Of a DNA stretch of 64,000 nucleotides, positions 25,545 through 32,540 are shown in pieces. Position numbers and translations under genes: made by a program. Source of the stretch: a virus; IMG/VR virus record IMGVR_UViG_3300032070_000613, positions 1 through 64,000 of that record. One strand, 5' to 3'. Positions within the stretch are counted from its first letter, which is position 1. Each line of letters begins with the position of its first letter. The notes under the pieces are model-generated. The model saw only the letters and a list, made by a program, of their open reading frames with translations. It did not search any database and was not told the DNA's origin.

Positions 25545-26009
25545 ATGGCAGTAGCGACTCTGACAGTTAAATATTTCGGCACCAACGTCGGGAAAATCTA
25601 TCTATCCGATATAGATAGACGTCATCAGCTCGGTGGGGCCCCCGAGGGTGGGAACTACAAAGCTGGTCAGGATGAGTTTATGACATGGGGAGAAGTCAAA
25701 GTCCTGCAGATCACAGATGATGTGCTCTATAGCAGACTCAATGGCGTCCTCAACTATTTCTCGACAGAAGCCAGCTCGATCATTTTCAAGAGCAACGGTG
25801 CACCGCTGACGCTCGTCGATGCTACAGACACTGTAGCGAATGAAGTACCTCGCGGTGACTATGCGAATACCGGTCTGTTTGATGACAGATTCATCAACAA
25901 CGTCCTGGCTGGAAACTACAGCACAGGCGTCAAAGGTACTCTCGGGACAGGGTATACGGGATACTATGTCGCAGGCGACACCGGTTACAATTACGGAAAT
26001 GTGCTCTAA
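25545..26009 (+). CDS. Structural-type protein, unknown
   Basis: 154 residues with a very strong ribosome site (AAGGAGG) and its own terminator, implying high expression. The sequence is beta-like (VATLTVKYFGTNVGKIYLSDID) and ends in a Gly/Tyr/Thr-rich tail (GTGYTGYYVAGDTGYNYG). No enzyme motif. An abundant head or tail accessory protein is plausible; no homology is recognised. Confidence 0.5.
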   Translation: MAVATLTVKYFGTNVGKIYLSDIDRRHQLGGAPEGGNYKAGQDEFMTWGEVKVLQITDDVLYSRLNGVLNYFSTEASSIIFKSNGAPLTLVDATDTVANEVPRGDYANTGLFDDRFINNVLAGNYSTGVKGTLGTGYTGYYVAGDTGYNYGNVL

Positions 26010-26039
26010 TCCGTAAGATGTACTCGTTTTGATAAAAGG

Positions 26040-26075
26040 TTGCCGAGGTTGAGAACCACAACCTCGGCAATTTTT
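26040..26075 (+). terminator. Strong intrinsic terminator
   Basis: Perfect 12-bp stem TTGCCGAGGTTG / CAACCTCGGCAA, 7-nt loop, then TTTTT. Confidence 0.9.
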
Positions 26076-26147
26076 ATATATAGCAAATAAAATCCAAATA
26101 GTAGAAAATACTGAGTTTTTAAATATATAAATAATATGGAGGATGAA

Positions 26148-26435
26148 ATGGCAGATAATCTACACGGTGATCTGATATGCACAAAAGACGGATATAAAAC
26201 ATGTGACCTCTATCTGGCGGCTTTCTTTGCTACCAGCGGATGTAAAATAAAAAACACCACCCGGGATCTGAAGAAAGTATATTTTTTCTTTGAAAATTCC
26301 GAGATCATTGAAAAATTGAAATCAGCCTATTTTCTCAGGCAGGGTAGTATCGACGCCCTATCCTACGCGGATAATGTCAAATCATTAAAAAGTCTGTGCG
26401 CGAGCATAATCGGCAATGAAATAAAGAAGATCTGA
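26148..26435 (+). CDS. Small protein, DUF5659-like pattern
   Basis: 95 residues from ATG 26148. An ATG 12 nt earlier is in frame, but GGAGG at 26138-26142 then serves as the ribosome site, which decides the start. The pattern CDLYLAAFFATSGCKI, VYFFFENSEIIEKLKSAY, SYADNVKSLKSL resembles small phage proteins of the DUF5659 type; the resemblance is from memory and untested. Function unknown. Confidence 0.55.
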   Translation: MADNLHGDLICTKDGYKTCDLYLAAFFATSGCKIKNTTRDLKKVYFFFENSEIIEKLKSAYFLRQGSIDALSYADNVKSLKSLCASIIGNEIKKI

Positions 26436-26450
26436 GAAGGACGACACACC

Positions 26451-26663
26451 ATGGATATTTTTCAAGGCAGCATAGGGACCATATCCCCGGCTATGGGCAA
26501 CTACGACCTCCAGGTCTATATAAATATAGATAAACAGACGGCAGGGGTGACTGGGATAGGTGAGACGGGTACCGGGACTCTGGAGCCTGTGAAATGGGAT
26601 ATAGGAGTGACGGGGATCCAGAGCGCTAATTTCACCAACACTAAACATGGGTTTTTCGCATGA
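26451..26663 (+). CDS. Small structural-type protein with GVTGI words
   Basis: 70 residues, AAGGACG upstream, overlapping the next start by 4 nt. Beta-like, with AGVTGIGETGTGTL and IGVTGIQSANF. The GVTGI word recurs in the virion genes at 31647 and 32541. Likely a minor virion protein; function unknown. Confidence 0.45.
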   Translation: MDIFQGSIGTISPAMGNYDLQVYINIDKQTAGVTGIGETGTGTLEPVKWDIGVTGIQSANFTNTKHGFFA

Positions 26664-27133
26664 TGAAAGTATCTGTAGTAGCGGCTATGAAGCAGAAGGC
26701 CGCTGAAAATTTCAAGCTAAAAGACGTCTCTTTTATAGATTTCGAATCTATCGACATGGAAGAGATGAGTAAGGTCATTACTGAGGCCGATCTCCAGGAA
26801 TTTTCGGCTACTGTAGAAGTCTCAGCCAACCTCCTCATAACCTACGAAGGAGTCCCTCCAGATAGCTACAGAGTCCTCAATAGCATGCTGCAGGACTGGG
26901 TGGATGATCATGATGAGGATTTGAAAAAGATCATTAATCCTAAACTGATACCTTTTTTAAAAGAGCACTATAAAGATGTCGATGTCAGTGACCTGAAAGA
27001 GGATTTTGATGACTATATCTGGGAGGACCAGGTAGATTATATGCCGGAGATTAATGAGGATAAAAAAGAGATACGTTTTATGGTGGAGCTGGTCCTAGAG
27101 GTGGAAGAATCCGAGGACGGTGACGAAGACTAA
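26660..27133 (+). CDS. Unknown acidic protein
   Basis: 157 residues overlapping the previous gene by 4 nt (ATGATG start). Strongly acidic, especially the C-terminus (EVEESEDGDED). An N-terminal beta part (SATVEVSANLLITYEGVP) is followed by helices with many Asp/Glu. No family recognised. A terminator follows. Confidence 0.5.
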   Translation: MMKVSVVAAMKQKAAENFKLKDVSFIDFESIDMEEMSKVITEADLQEFSATVEVSANLLITYEGVPPDSYRVLNSMLQDWVDDHDEDLKKIINPKLIPFLKEHYKDVDVSDLKEDFDDYIWEDQVDYMPEINEDKKEIRFMVELVLEVEESEDGDED

Positions 27134-27166
27134 AGAATGGCGTTTCTGTTAGGTGATAGGTGGACG

Positions 27167-27202
27167 ATAGGACCGGTCTGAAAAGATCGGTCCTATTGTT
27201 TT
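27167..27202 (+). terminator. Intrinsic terminator
   Basis: ATAGGACCG / CGGTCCTAT 9-bp stem around a 12-nt loop, followed by TGTTTTA. It closes the 26148-27133 genes just before the TnpB element. Confidence 0.75.
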
Positions 27203-27223
27203 ATGCTCCTGTGAGCGAGAAAA

Positions 27224-28461
27224 CCCACGGTTTTAACCGTGGGATGAAAGCGAACCAGTACTATCTATTAAAAATAGTCACACTCTTTGTGCAAAATGTA
27301 GTATATTACCTCTAATGCGCAAAACTTTCAAATACCGATTATACCCAACCAAACTTCAAACCACCAAGATGAGTAATATCTTGGAACAAACTCGTTGGGT
27401 ATACAATGAAACTCTTGCACTCAGAAAAAACGCCTGGGAAATTGAAAAGAAATCTATATCCCTTTATGATACAGCTAATAAACTTCCTGAATGGAAAGCC
27501 AATAAACCTGAGCTGAGTGACGTGTATTCTCAGGTACTTCAGAATGCCCAGATACGCGTAGATCTTGCTTTCAAAGCTTTTTGGAGACGCTGTAAATCTG
27601 GGGAGAACCCTGGTTTCCCTCGTTTTAAGGGAAAAGGCTGGTACGATTCTATCACCTACCCTCAGTCTGGATTCAGACTTCACTCTGACGGAGTCTACCT
27701 CTCTAAAATAGACCGAGTTCCTATTGTTTTTCATAGACCTCTTGAGGGTACCATCAAAACCTGTACAGTTAAAAAGGCTCCTACCGGAAAATGGTTTGTG
27801 TATTTCTCTTGTGAGGTAGAGAGACCAAGACCACTTCCAAAAACTGAGAAAATAGTTGGAATTGATCTTGGACTTCTCACCTACGTTCAATGTTCTGATG
27901 GAGCTAAAATTGATAAGCCTCGCTTTTTCAAACTTGAGCAAGAGGCTCTTGCTCAAGTTCAAAAGCGTTTCTCTAAAAACAAGAGCCCCAAAAATAAGTA
28001 TTCTGTAGCTTTTGTACATGAGAGAATCAGAAACAAGAGAGAGGACTTTTGTCACAAGGCCTCTAAATCCCTTGTTGATAAATACGATTTTATCGCTCAT
28101 GAAGACCTGAACGTGAAAGATATGTTGGAGCAGAAGAAATTCAGTAAGAGTATCTCTGATGCTGCCTGGAGTACACTGATACAGTTTCTGATCTACAAAG
28201 CTGAAAACGCTGGTAGAATCAGAGTAGCAGTTAATCCAAGAGGGACCTCTCAGAGATGCTCTCAGTGTGGGACTGAGATGAGTAAAAATTTGAGTGTCAG
28301 AGTACATCATTGTCCTCACTGCGGTTTCAAAACGAGCAGAGATTTAAACTCTGCGTTAGAGATCCTCAGACTCGGGCTGGAGTCTGTTGAGCGACCAGGG
28401 CCTCGCCGTAAGGCGAAAGCACCGGTGAGGGCTCATGGAAGCCCACGACTTTAGTCGTGGG
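27224..28461 (+). mobile_element. IS200/IS605-family element with tnpB only
   Basis: The ends are marked by two similar hairpins: CCCACGGTT / AACCGTGGG at 27224-27243 and CCCACGACT / AGTCGTGGG at 28442-28461, as in the subterminal palindromes of IS200/IS605 elements. Exact borders a few bases outside cannot be set. Only tnpB lies between; no Y1 transposase (tnpA) is present, so it is an IS1341-type solitary unit dependent on help in trans. In this family the right end overlapping the 3' part of tnpB encodes the guide RNA, whose guide would be read from just beyond the right hairpin. The insertion truncates a reverse-strand gene. Confidence 0.8.
27315..28454 (+). CDS. tnpB: TnpB RNA-guided nuclease
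   Basis: 379 residues with the full TnpB layout: an N-terminal KYRLYPTKLQ start and helix-turn-helix region, RuvC-I GIDLG (Asp184), RuvC-II AHEDLNVKDM (Glu263), a zinc finger CSQCG / CPHCG (Cys315, 318, 333, 336) and RuvC-III TSRDLNSALEI (Asp343). All catalytic and zinc residues are present, so the protein may be active. It ends inside the right-end hairpin, as usual where the guide RNA overlaps the gene. TnpB helps IS605 elements persist by cutting donor sites left empty after excision. The element lacks a transposase. Confidence 0.9.
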   Translation: MRKTFKYRLYPTKLQTTKMSNILEQTRWVYNETLALRKNAWEIEKKSISLYDTANKLPEWKANKPELSDVYSQVLQNAQIRVDLAFKAFWRRCKSGENPGFPRFKGKGWYDSITYPQSGFRLHSDGVYLSKIDRVPIVFHRPLEGTIKTCTVKKAPTGKWFVYFSCEVERPRPLPKTEKIVGIDLGLLTYVQCSDGAKIDKPRFFKLEQEALAQVQKRFSKNKSPKNKYSVAFVHERIRNKREDFCHKASKSLVDKYDFIAHEDLNVKDMLEQKKFSKSISDAAWSTLIQFLIYKAENAGRIRVAVNPRGTSQRCSQCGTEMSKNLSVRVHHCPHCGFKTSRDLNSALEILRLGLESVERPGPRRKAKAPVRAHGSPRL

Positions 28462-28692
28462 AGCAGTCACGGCTTTGGGATCATGGCAATGGATAGCGTC
28501 ACATTCGTTGATCCTGGCAAAATCAGCAAAGGATTTTATTTTTTGCTCTATTTTTTCAGGTTCACTCTCATACATGACTGTTTCACAGATATATCGGGCG
28601 GTAGCTCCTTCAGGAGCATAAACATATTGATCTGAATTCTTCTCTATGATCACTGCATCCCGGAGTTCTCTTATTTGATTTTTTGTATACAT
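28366..28692 (-). pseudogene. Paralogue 3 of a tandem reverse-strand family, truncated by TnpB element
   Basis: Starts MYTKNQIRELRDAVIIEKNSD, as in its two neighbours. Its last about 30 residues are translated from the IS right end, and the conserved C-terminal half (LAYDLLFGDIS) is missing. The lost end is not found left of the element, so insertion came with deletion, or the end was lost later. No clear ribosome site. Confidence 0.65.
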
Positions 28693-28696
28693 AAAT

Positions 28697-29014
28697 TTAA
28701 AATTGACGTAAACGCCATTTGGCTACTGTTTCTAGAGCATCATTGATGTGGAGCGGGGCTATTGAAATGTCTCCAAAAAGCAAATCATAAGCTAGTTTAT
28801 AATTGGTTTCGTCATTTGAGTGTGGTTCATAGGATAGTTTTATTCTGGCATAGGTTTTCATGCTATTTTCTATTTTAGCTGAATCACTCTCATATATTAT
28901 GTTGTCGAGAATATGCTGGGCGGTTTTACCAAATATAGAGCCTATATAAAGGTCCGAATTCTGCTCTTTAAGCATCATGTCCCGGAGTTCTTTTATTTGA
29001 TTTTTTGTGTACAT
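28697..29014 (-). CDS. Unknown protein, paralogue 2 of tandem family
   Basis: 105 residues, reverse strand, start overlapping the end of paralogue 1 by 22 nt. Shares the N-terminal MYTKNQIKELRD and the C-terminal LAYDLLFGDISIAPLHINDALE with its neighbour. All-helical in appearance, soluble. The family is not recognised. Arrangement and orientation set it apart from the virion genes as an accessory cassette. Confidence 0.6.
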   Translation of the reverse strand: MYTKNQIKELRDMMLKEQNSDLYIGSIFGKTAQHILDNIIYESDSAKIENSMKTYARIKLSYEPHSNDETNYKLAYDLLFGDISIAPLHINDALETVAKWRLRQF

Positions 29015-29346
29015 AAATTATCTACCGGGGAGTTAGGATTTTTAAGCCTCCATATAGAGATAATTTCAAAAATGTCATTAAGATGTAGCGGCACTATGGA
29101 TATGTCCCCAAATAACAAATTATATGCTAGCACATAGTCTATTTCTTCAGGGGAAACATATATATCTTTTACGCGTTCAGCAGAAGAAGTAATACTGTTT
29201 TTAAAGTCCTCCGGTTCGTTGTAAATCATGAGAGAATTATAGATATAATCAAAAGTAGCCCACCCAGAGCTGAAGTCTGAAGGATATTTGCTTCTCTTTT
29301 CAATCAAGAGCTCTCTCAGATTACATAGATCTTTTTTTGTGTACAT
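28993..29346 (-). CDS. Unknown protein, paralogue 1 of tandem family
   Basis: 117 residues, first gene of the reverse-strand cassette, with a strong ribosome site (GGAGGTGAT) and a good sigma-70-like promoter behind it. Motif LAYNLLFGDISIVPLHLNDIFEIISIWRLK corresponds to the end of paralogue 2. Helical, no transmembrane segment. Its host-type promoter suggests expression early or independent of phage late control. Confidence 0.65.
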   Translation of the reverse strand: MYTKKDLCNLRELLIEKRSKYPSDFSSGWATFDYIYNSLMIYNEPEDFKNSITSSAERVKDIYVSPEEIDYVLAYNLLFGDISIVPLHLNDIFEIISIWRLKNPNSPVDNLCTQKIK

Positions 29347-29365
29347 ATTATCACCTCCACTATAA

Positions 29366-29394
29366 TATACTATTTTAAAACGAATAAATCAAGG
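29366..29394 (-). promoter_or_regulatory. Sigma-70-like promoter for reverse-strand cassette
   Basis: On the minus strand: TTGATT (29394-29389), 17-bp spacer, TATATT (29371-29366), 20 nt before the ATG at 29346. It differs from the phage-type motif used on the other strand. Confidence 0.6.
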
Positions 29395-29400
29395 AATAGT

Positions 29401-29415
29401 AATATCCTTTTAATA
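29401..29415 (+). promoter_or_regulatory. Candidate phage promoter motif (weaker)
   Basis: AATATCCTTTTAATA, three mismatches from consensus, 47 nt before ATG 29463 and divergent from the reverse-strand promoter. Confidence 0.35.
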
Positions 29416-29462
29416 CCGCGTGCTTATTGGTGGTACTATATCTATGGATAGGGGTTTTTTCT

Positions 29463-29990
29463 ATGGGCATAAAAAAAGATGTGTTTCTTAGGGATTTGAC
29501 CAGGGTAGTTATAGCGCAGCAGCAGGCTGTACAGAGAGAATGGGCGGAGGTGGTAAGAGAGGTGGGGCCTGATGTAATAGGCGCAGTCAATCTGGTGTGG
29601 GGAAATCGACAGAGATTCCCACATATAGGACGTGATAGATTTTCTATGGACAGGGTTAAAGAGCTTCTTAGTTTTGCATCAGCTACTATTGAAAGAACAG
29701 AACAACTCCCTGAATATATACTGCGTTATCTTAAATCAAAATATGCCAGTTTTTTCCAAATTACTGCTACGGATGAAAGAAATATTAAGCAATTATTAGC
29801 TCAAAATGCTGGAACAGAAAACATCATAAAAGCTTTGTATGAGTATTTAAATAAGACACTTATAAAAAGAGAATATGATAAAATTTATGTGACTGATGTA
29901 CATAAGAGACGCTTGGCCTCTCAAAAAAATCCTGCTTTCGTTCATAGCGTCGTTTTAAAATACCTGGACTCTCTAGATAGAGGATTCTAA
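29463..29990 (+). CDS. Unknown helical protein, head-neck region
   Basis: 175 residues from ATG 29463 (AGGGG upstream; an in-frame ATG at 29427 would add a hydrophobic 12-residue stretch without a ribosome site). Largely helical, basic C-terminus (HKRRLASQKNPAFVHSVVLKYLDSLDRGF). It starts the forward operon that continues through connector and fibre genes, with only 2 nt to the next gene. No family recognised. Confidence 0.5.
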   Translation: MGIKKDVFLRDLTRVVIAQQQAVQREWAEVVREVGPDVIGAVNLVWGNRQRFPHIGRDRFSMDRVKELLSFASATIERTEQLPEYILRYLKSKYASFFQITATDERNIKQLLAQNAGTENIIKALYEYLNKTLIKREYDKIYVTDVHKRRLASQKNPAFVHSVVLKYLDSLDRGF

Positions 29991-29992
29991 CC

Positions 29993-30889
29993 ATGGCAAT
30001 AGCATTTTATCCCGGACAATCGCTCGGGCAAAATGACCTCAAAATATCTATACGGGATAGTTCGGCAGTACTTATAGACCCGTATTACATACGCTATTCC
30101 CTTTTCGATAATACCACGGGAGTGGAGGTCCTCATAGGCCCTCCCGATCGTATACCCGCTACCACGGGCGTCGGACAGTATTACGTCGACGCTACACTCC
30201 CTCTGGACTCCAACATAGGGGACTGGGTGGTCCGCTGGAACTTCAGGGAGACCGCCACCTCGCCGCTAGTGCAGGTGGCCCAGGAGTTCGCGGTGGTGAA
30301 AATAGATGTCGTGACGAATATCACTAACAGCACTACCGGGGATTTACTGGTGAGAAGGTTGAGGATCTTGTTGAGGGACGGAAATCCGGATCGCAATTAT
30401 CGCTTCAGACCTCCTGCACATGAAAAGTTTTTACAGGCACAGGCGCAGGTGTTCGGATACATATGGGAAGATGAAGAACTTTTTGAATTTATCCTTATGT
30501 CTATTGATACATTTAATTCAGCCCCTCCCGTGACAGGAATAGATTTGAATAACATGCCGGATAGATGGCGCACTACGGTTCTCATGAGGGCCGCGGGGAT
30601 GGCGTGCGGTGCCCTTTCTGTCAATTGGATCGCCGATGAGTTCGACTACAGTATTAGTGGAGTCTCCCTCAGCATAGAAAAATCTTCCAAATACGAATCG
30701 ATGAAAAGAAACTTTTATGAGGAAGCCGACAAGTCGCAAGAGCTTGCTAAACGGTCAATAAAAATCGTCCTTGGCCTTCGTCAACCCCGATTTTCTGTGG
30801 GAATTTCGAGTGCTTTAGGCCCGTTTAGTAAACCAGGCACCCAGTCAAGACGGAACTGGTGCGGAGGAGGTAGAGGTGGCTGGTCTTGA
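29993..30889 (+). CDS. Putative virion connector/adaptor protein
   Basis: 298 residues. The N-terminal 105 residues are a beta-sandwich-like domain (YPGQSLGQNDLKISIRDSS, GQYYVDATLPLD, IGDWVVRWNF). The helical C-terminal part begins VRRLRILLRDGNPDRNYRF. The mix of an Ig-like domain and a helical bundle, and the position upstream of fibre genes, suggest a head-tail connector or tail-associated subunit. It ends in a Gly/Arg/Trp tail (CGGGRGGWS). Assignment is by layout only. Confidence 0.45.
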   Translation: MAIAFYPGQSLGQNDLKISIRDSSAVLIDPYYIRYSLFDNTTGVEVLIGPPDRIPATTGVGQYYVDATLPLDSNIGDWVVRWNFRETATSPLVQVAQEFAVVKIDVVTNITNSTTGDLLVRRLRILLRDGNPDRNYRFRPPAHEKFLQAQAQVFGYIWEDEELFEFILMSIDTFNSAPPVTGIDLNNMPDRWRTTVLMRAAGMACGALSVNWIADEFDYSISGVSLSIEKSSKYESMKRNFYEEADKSQELAKRSIKIVLGLRQPRFSVGISSALGPFSKPGTQSRRNWCGGGRGGWS

Positions 30890-30934
30890 AAAATTTTGTC
30901 TATGAAATTAATTTATTTTTAGGAATATTTTAAA

Positions 30935-31639
30935 ATGAATAATAATATAATAGATCTTTACAATGATATAAAAAATTGCTCTGTATGCCCGTTGATGAAT
31001 AGAGAAAAATCTTTGAGAAAGCACGAAGCAGTAGATTTTCATTGTGATGTGTTTGTAATTTCTCAAGCGTTAGCTGAAAATCAACTCAGGCGTAGTGGAG
31101 TCAATTTTTTTGGAGTAAACGGGCGCGCAGGAAATACAGGAAAAAATCTCGAGAAGTTTTTGAATGAATTTGGTAGAACCATATATCCTTTAATAGATAT
31201 ACAGCTTTCAGATAATATAATCATTCCTAAACGCCAAAATGGTTTGTTGTCCGTTTATAATACAGAGGTAACTCAATGCTATCCAGGAAAAGACGCCAAA
31301 GGAGATAGAAAGCCAAATAAAGAAGAGATCCTAAATTGTATAAATAAATCTTTTTTGATAAAAGAAATAGAAATAATAAAACCAAAATTGTTATTATTGA
31401 TGGGGAGATTGAGCCGGGATAGTTTTTTTAAATATATACTGAAAGAGGATTATCCTGAATCTTTATCTGAGCATATTGAGAATATATCTAATACTAAAAT
31501 ACCTTTAAAAGAAATAGGCGGTTTAAATATTTCAGTATTGCCAATTCAACACGCTTCAGGAGCTAATCCAGAATTTTATAAAATGTTGAAAAATGATAGA
31601 TTGATAGGTCTAATTAAAGATGTTTTAAAATCGGAGTGA
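30935..31639 (+). CDS. Uracil-DNA glycosylase-like protein (family 4/5 type)
   Basis: 234 residues with the family order: Cys15/Cys18 (NCSVCPL) and Cys115/Cys135 spaced like the 4Fe-4S ligands of family 4 enzymes; VFVISQALAENQLRRSGVNF for the active-site loop; GNTGKNLEKFL; VYNTEVTQCYPG and RKPNKEEILNC; IKPKLLLLMGR; and LPIQHASGAN at the catalytic-His site. Motif 1 differs from the usual GEAPG, so activity may be altered. It lies alone among virion genes and is AT-richer by eye, like an inserted cargo gene. It could remove or sense uracil. Confidence 0.65.
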   Translation: MNNNIIDLYNDIKNCSVCPLMNREKSLRKHEAVDFHCDVFVISQALAENQLRRSGVNFFGVNGRAGNTGKNLEKFLNEFGRTIYPLIDIQLSDNIIIPKRQNGLLSVYNTEVTQCYPGKDAKGDRKPNKEEILNCINKSFLIKEIEIIKPKLLLLMGRLSRDSFFKYILKEDYPESLSEHIENISNTKIPLKEIGGLNISVLPIQHASGANPEFYKMLKNDRLIGLIKDVLKSE

Positions 31640-31646
31640 TTTCAAT

Positions 31647-31940
31647 ATGTCCCTCGAAGTCCAATATTTCGGTATCACCGGTATCGTCGGTCCTAGTAAT
31701 AATAGAGAGCTATACCTCCTCACCGGCCCTTCCACAGGCGTGGATGGCAGGTATGACGTGGCCGTGGACCCTATAGACGGCCCCGCTCAGAAATATGGAG
31801 TCGATTTCGGTGTGACCTCCTATGGGTATACCGCGGCAGTGGTCCTCGATATAGCGGGCTCTGATATAAAAGACGTCCAGAATAATTACTCTCATGGAGT
31901 GACCGGAGTCCTCAATTTGAGAGTGATCTACAATTATTAA
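31647..31940 (+). CDS. Small beta-module virion protein
   Basis: 97 residues. The whole protein aligns by eye to a segment of the beta-helix fibre gene (32541): GRYDVAVDPIDGPAQKYGVDF here against GQYEVSVNSVNGPAFQYSVDY there. It contains FGITGIVG and HGVTGVLNL words. Likely a stand-alone copy of a module used in fibre and tail proteins. Not otherwise recognised. Confidence 0.5.
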   Translation: MSLEVQYFGITGIVGPSNNRELYLLTGPSTGVDGRYDVAVDPIDGPAQKYGVDFGVTSYGYTAAVVLDIAGSDIKDVQNNYSHGVTGVLNLRVIYNY

Positions 31941-31961
31941 ATAATATCTAAGGTTTTTATT

Positions 31962-32540
31962 ATGGTATCTACCGTCTCAACGACAAAAGAAGCTTTTATA
32001 GATGTGTTTCAATATAGCATCAAGAAGTCCAACCAGTTCACCTGCATAGGATGGATCAATCAGCCTCAATTCCCGGACGACAATCCCATCGTATTGCTCG
32101 CTGTGTCTGATGTGGCTGGGAATGTGACAGGAGTAGACTCCGCGCTCAGGTATGAGATTGTAAAAGACGGCGTCGATTATAGGCTGCAGTTTTCTGGCTC
32201 TAAATCTAAAAAAATAAACAAAACAGTGGGGATCTCTTTAGGTGATACGAACTGGCATTTTTTGAGCTATGTGTGTACCGGTGATGGTACTATGTTCTAC
32301 TATGTGGATGGGGTATCAGTACCGTCTGAGGATGGGCTGAGTCCTGACAGTGTACTCTACTCTATTGCCTGGTCACGTAGTGCGAGGCAGGGTGGGGGTC
32401 AGGTGTGGGTGCCCTATATCTATAAAAAAGGGCAGGCAGTATCTATTTATAATTGGAGATTCGCATCAGGGATCCAGATACATCAGGGATGGCTGCAGCA
32501 GCTGATGGTAGTGGATAAAGCTGTTCTAGAGGCCGCATAA
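31962..32540 (+). CDS. LamG/concanavalin-like virion protein
   Basis: 192 residues resembling a LamG-like jelly roll: FTCIGWINQPQFP, NWHFLSYVCTGDGTMFYYVDGV (the typical W-H-x-x ... Y-V-D-G pattern) and a closing WLQQLMVVDKAV. Such domains often bind carbohydrate. It ends exactly where the fibre gene begins (no gap), so a fibre tip, adhesin or accessory is likely. Confidence 0.6.
   Translation: MVSTVSTTKEAFIDVFQYSIKKSNQFTCIGWINQPQFPDDNPIVLLAVSDVAGNVTGVDSALRYEIVKDGVDYRLQFSGSKSKKINKTVGISLGDTNWHFLSYVCTGDGTMFYYVDGVSVPSEDGLSPDSVLYSIAWSRSARQGGGQVWVPYIYKKGQAVSIYNWRFASGIQIHQGWLQQLMVVDKAVLEAA

Noticed and set aside
27339-28319. Reverse-strand frame of 326 residues opposite tnpB
   Set aside because: Antisense of an intact TnpB with all catalytic motifs; no independent features.
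28435-29137. Short forward frames opposite the tandem paralogues
   Set aside because: They lie antisense to three similar reverse genes that share sequence at the protein level and have a promoter.
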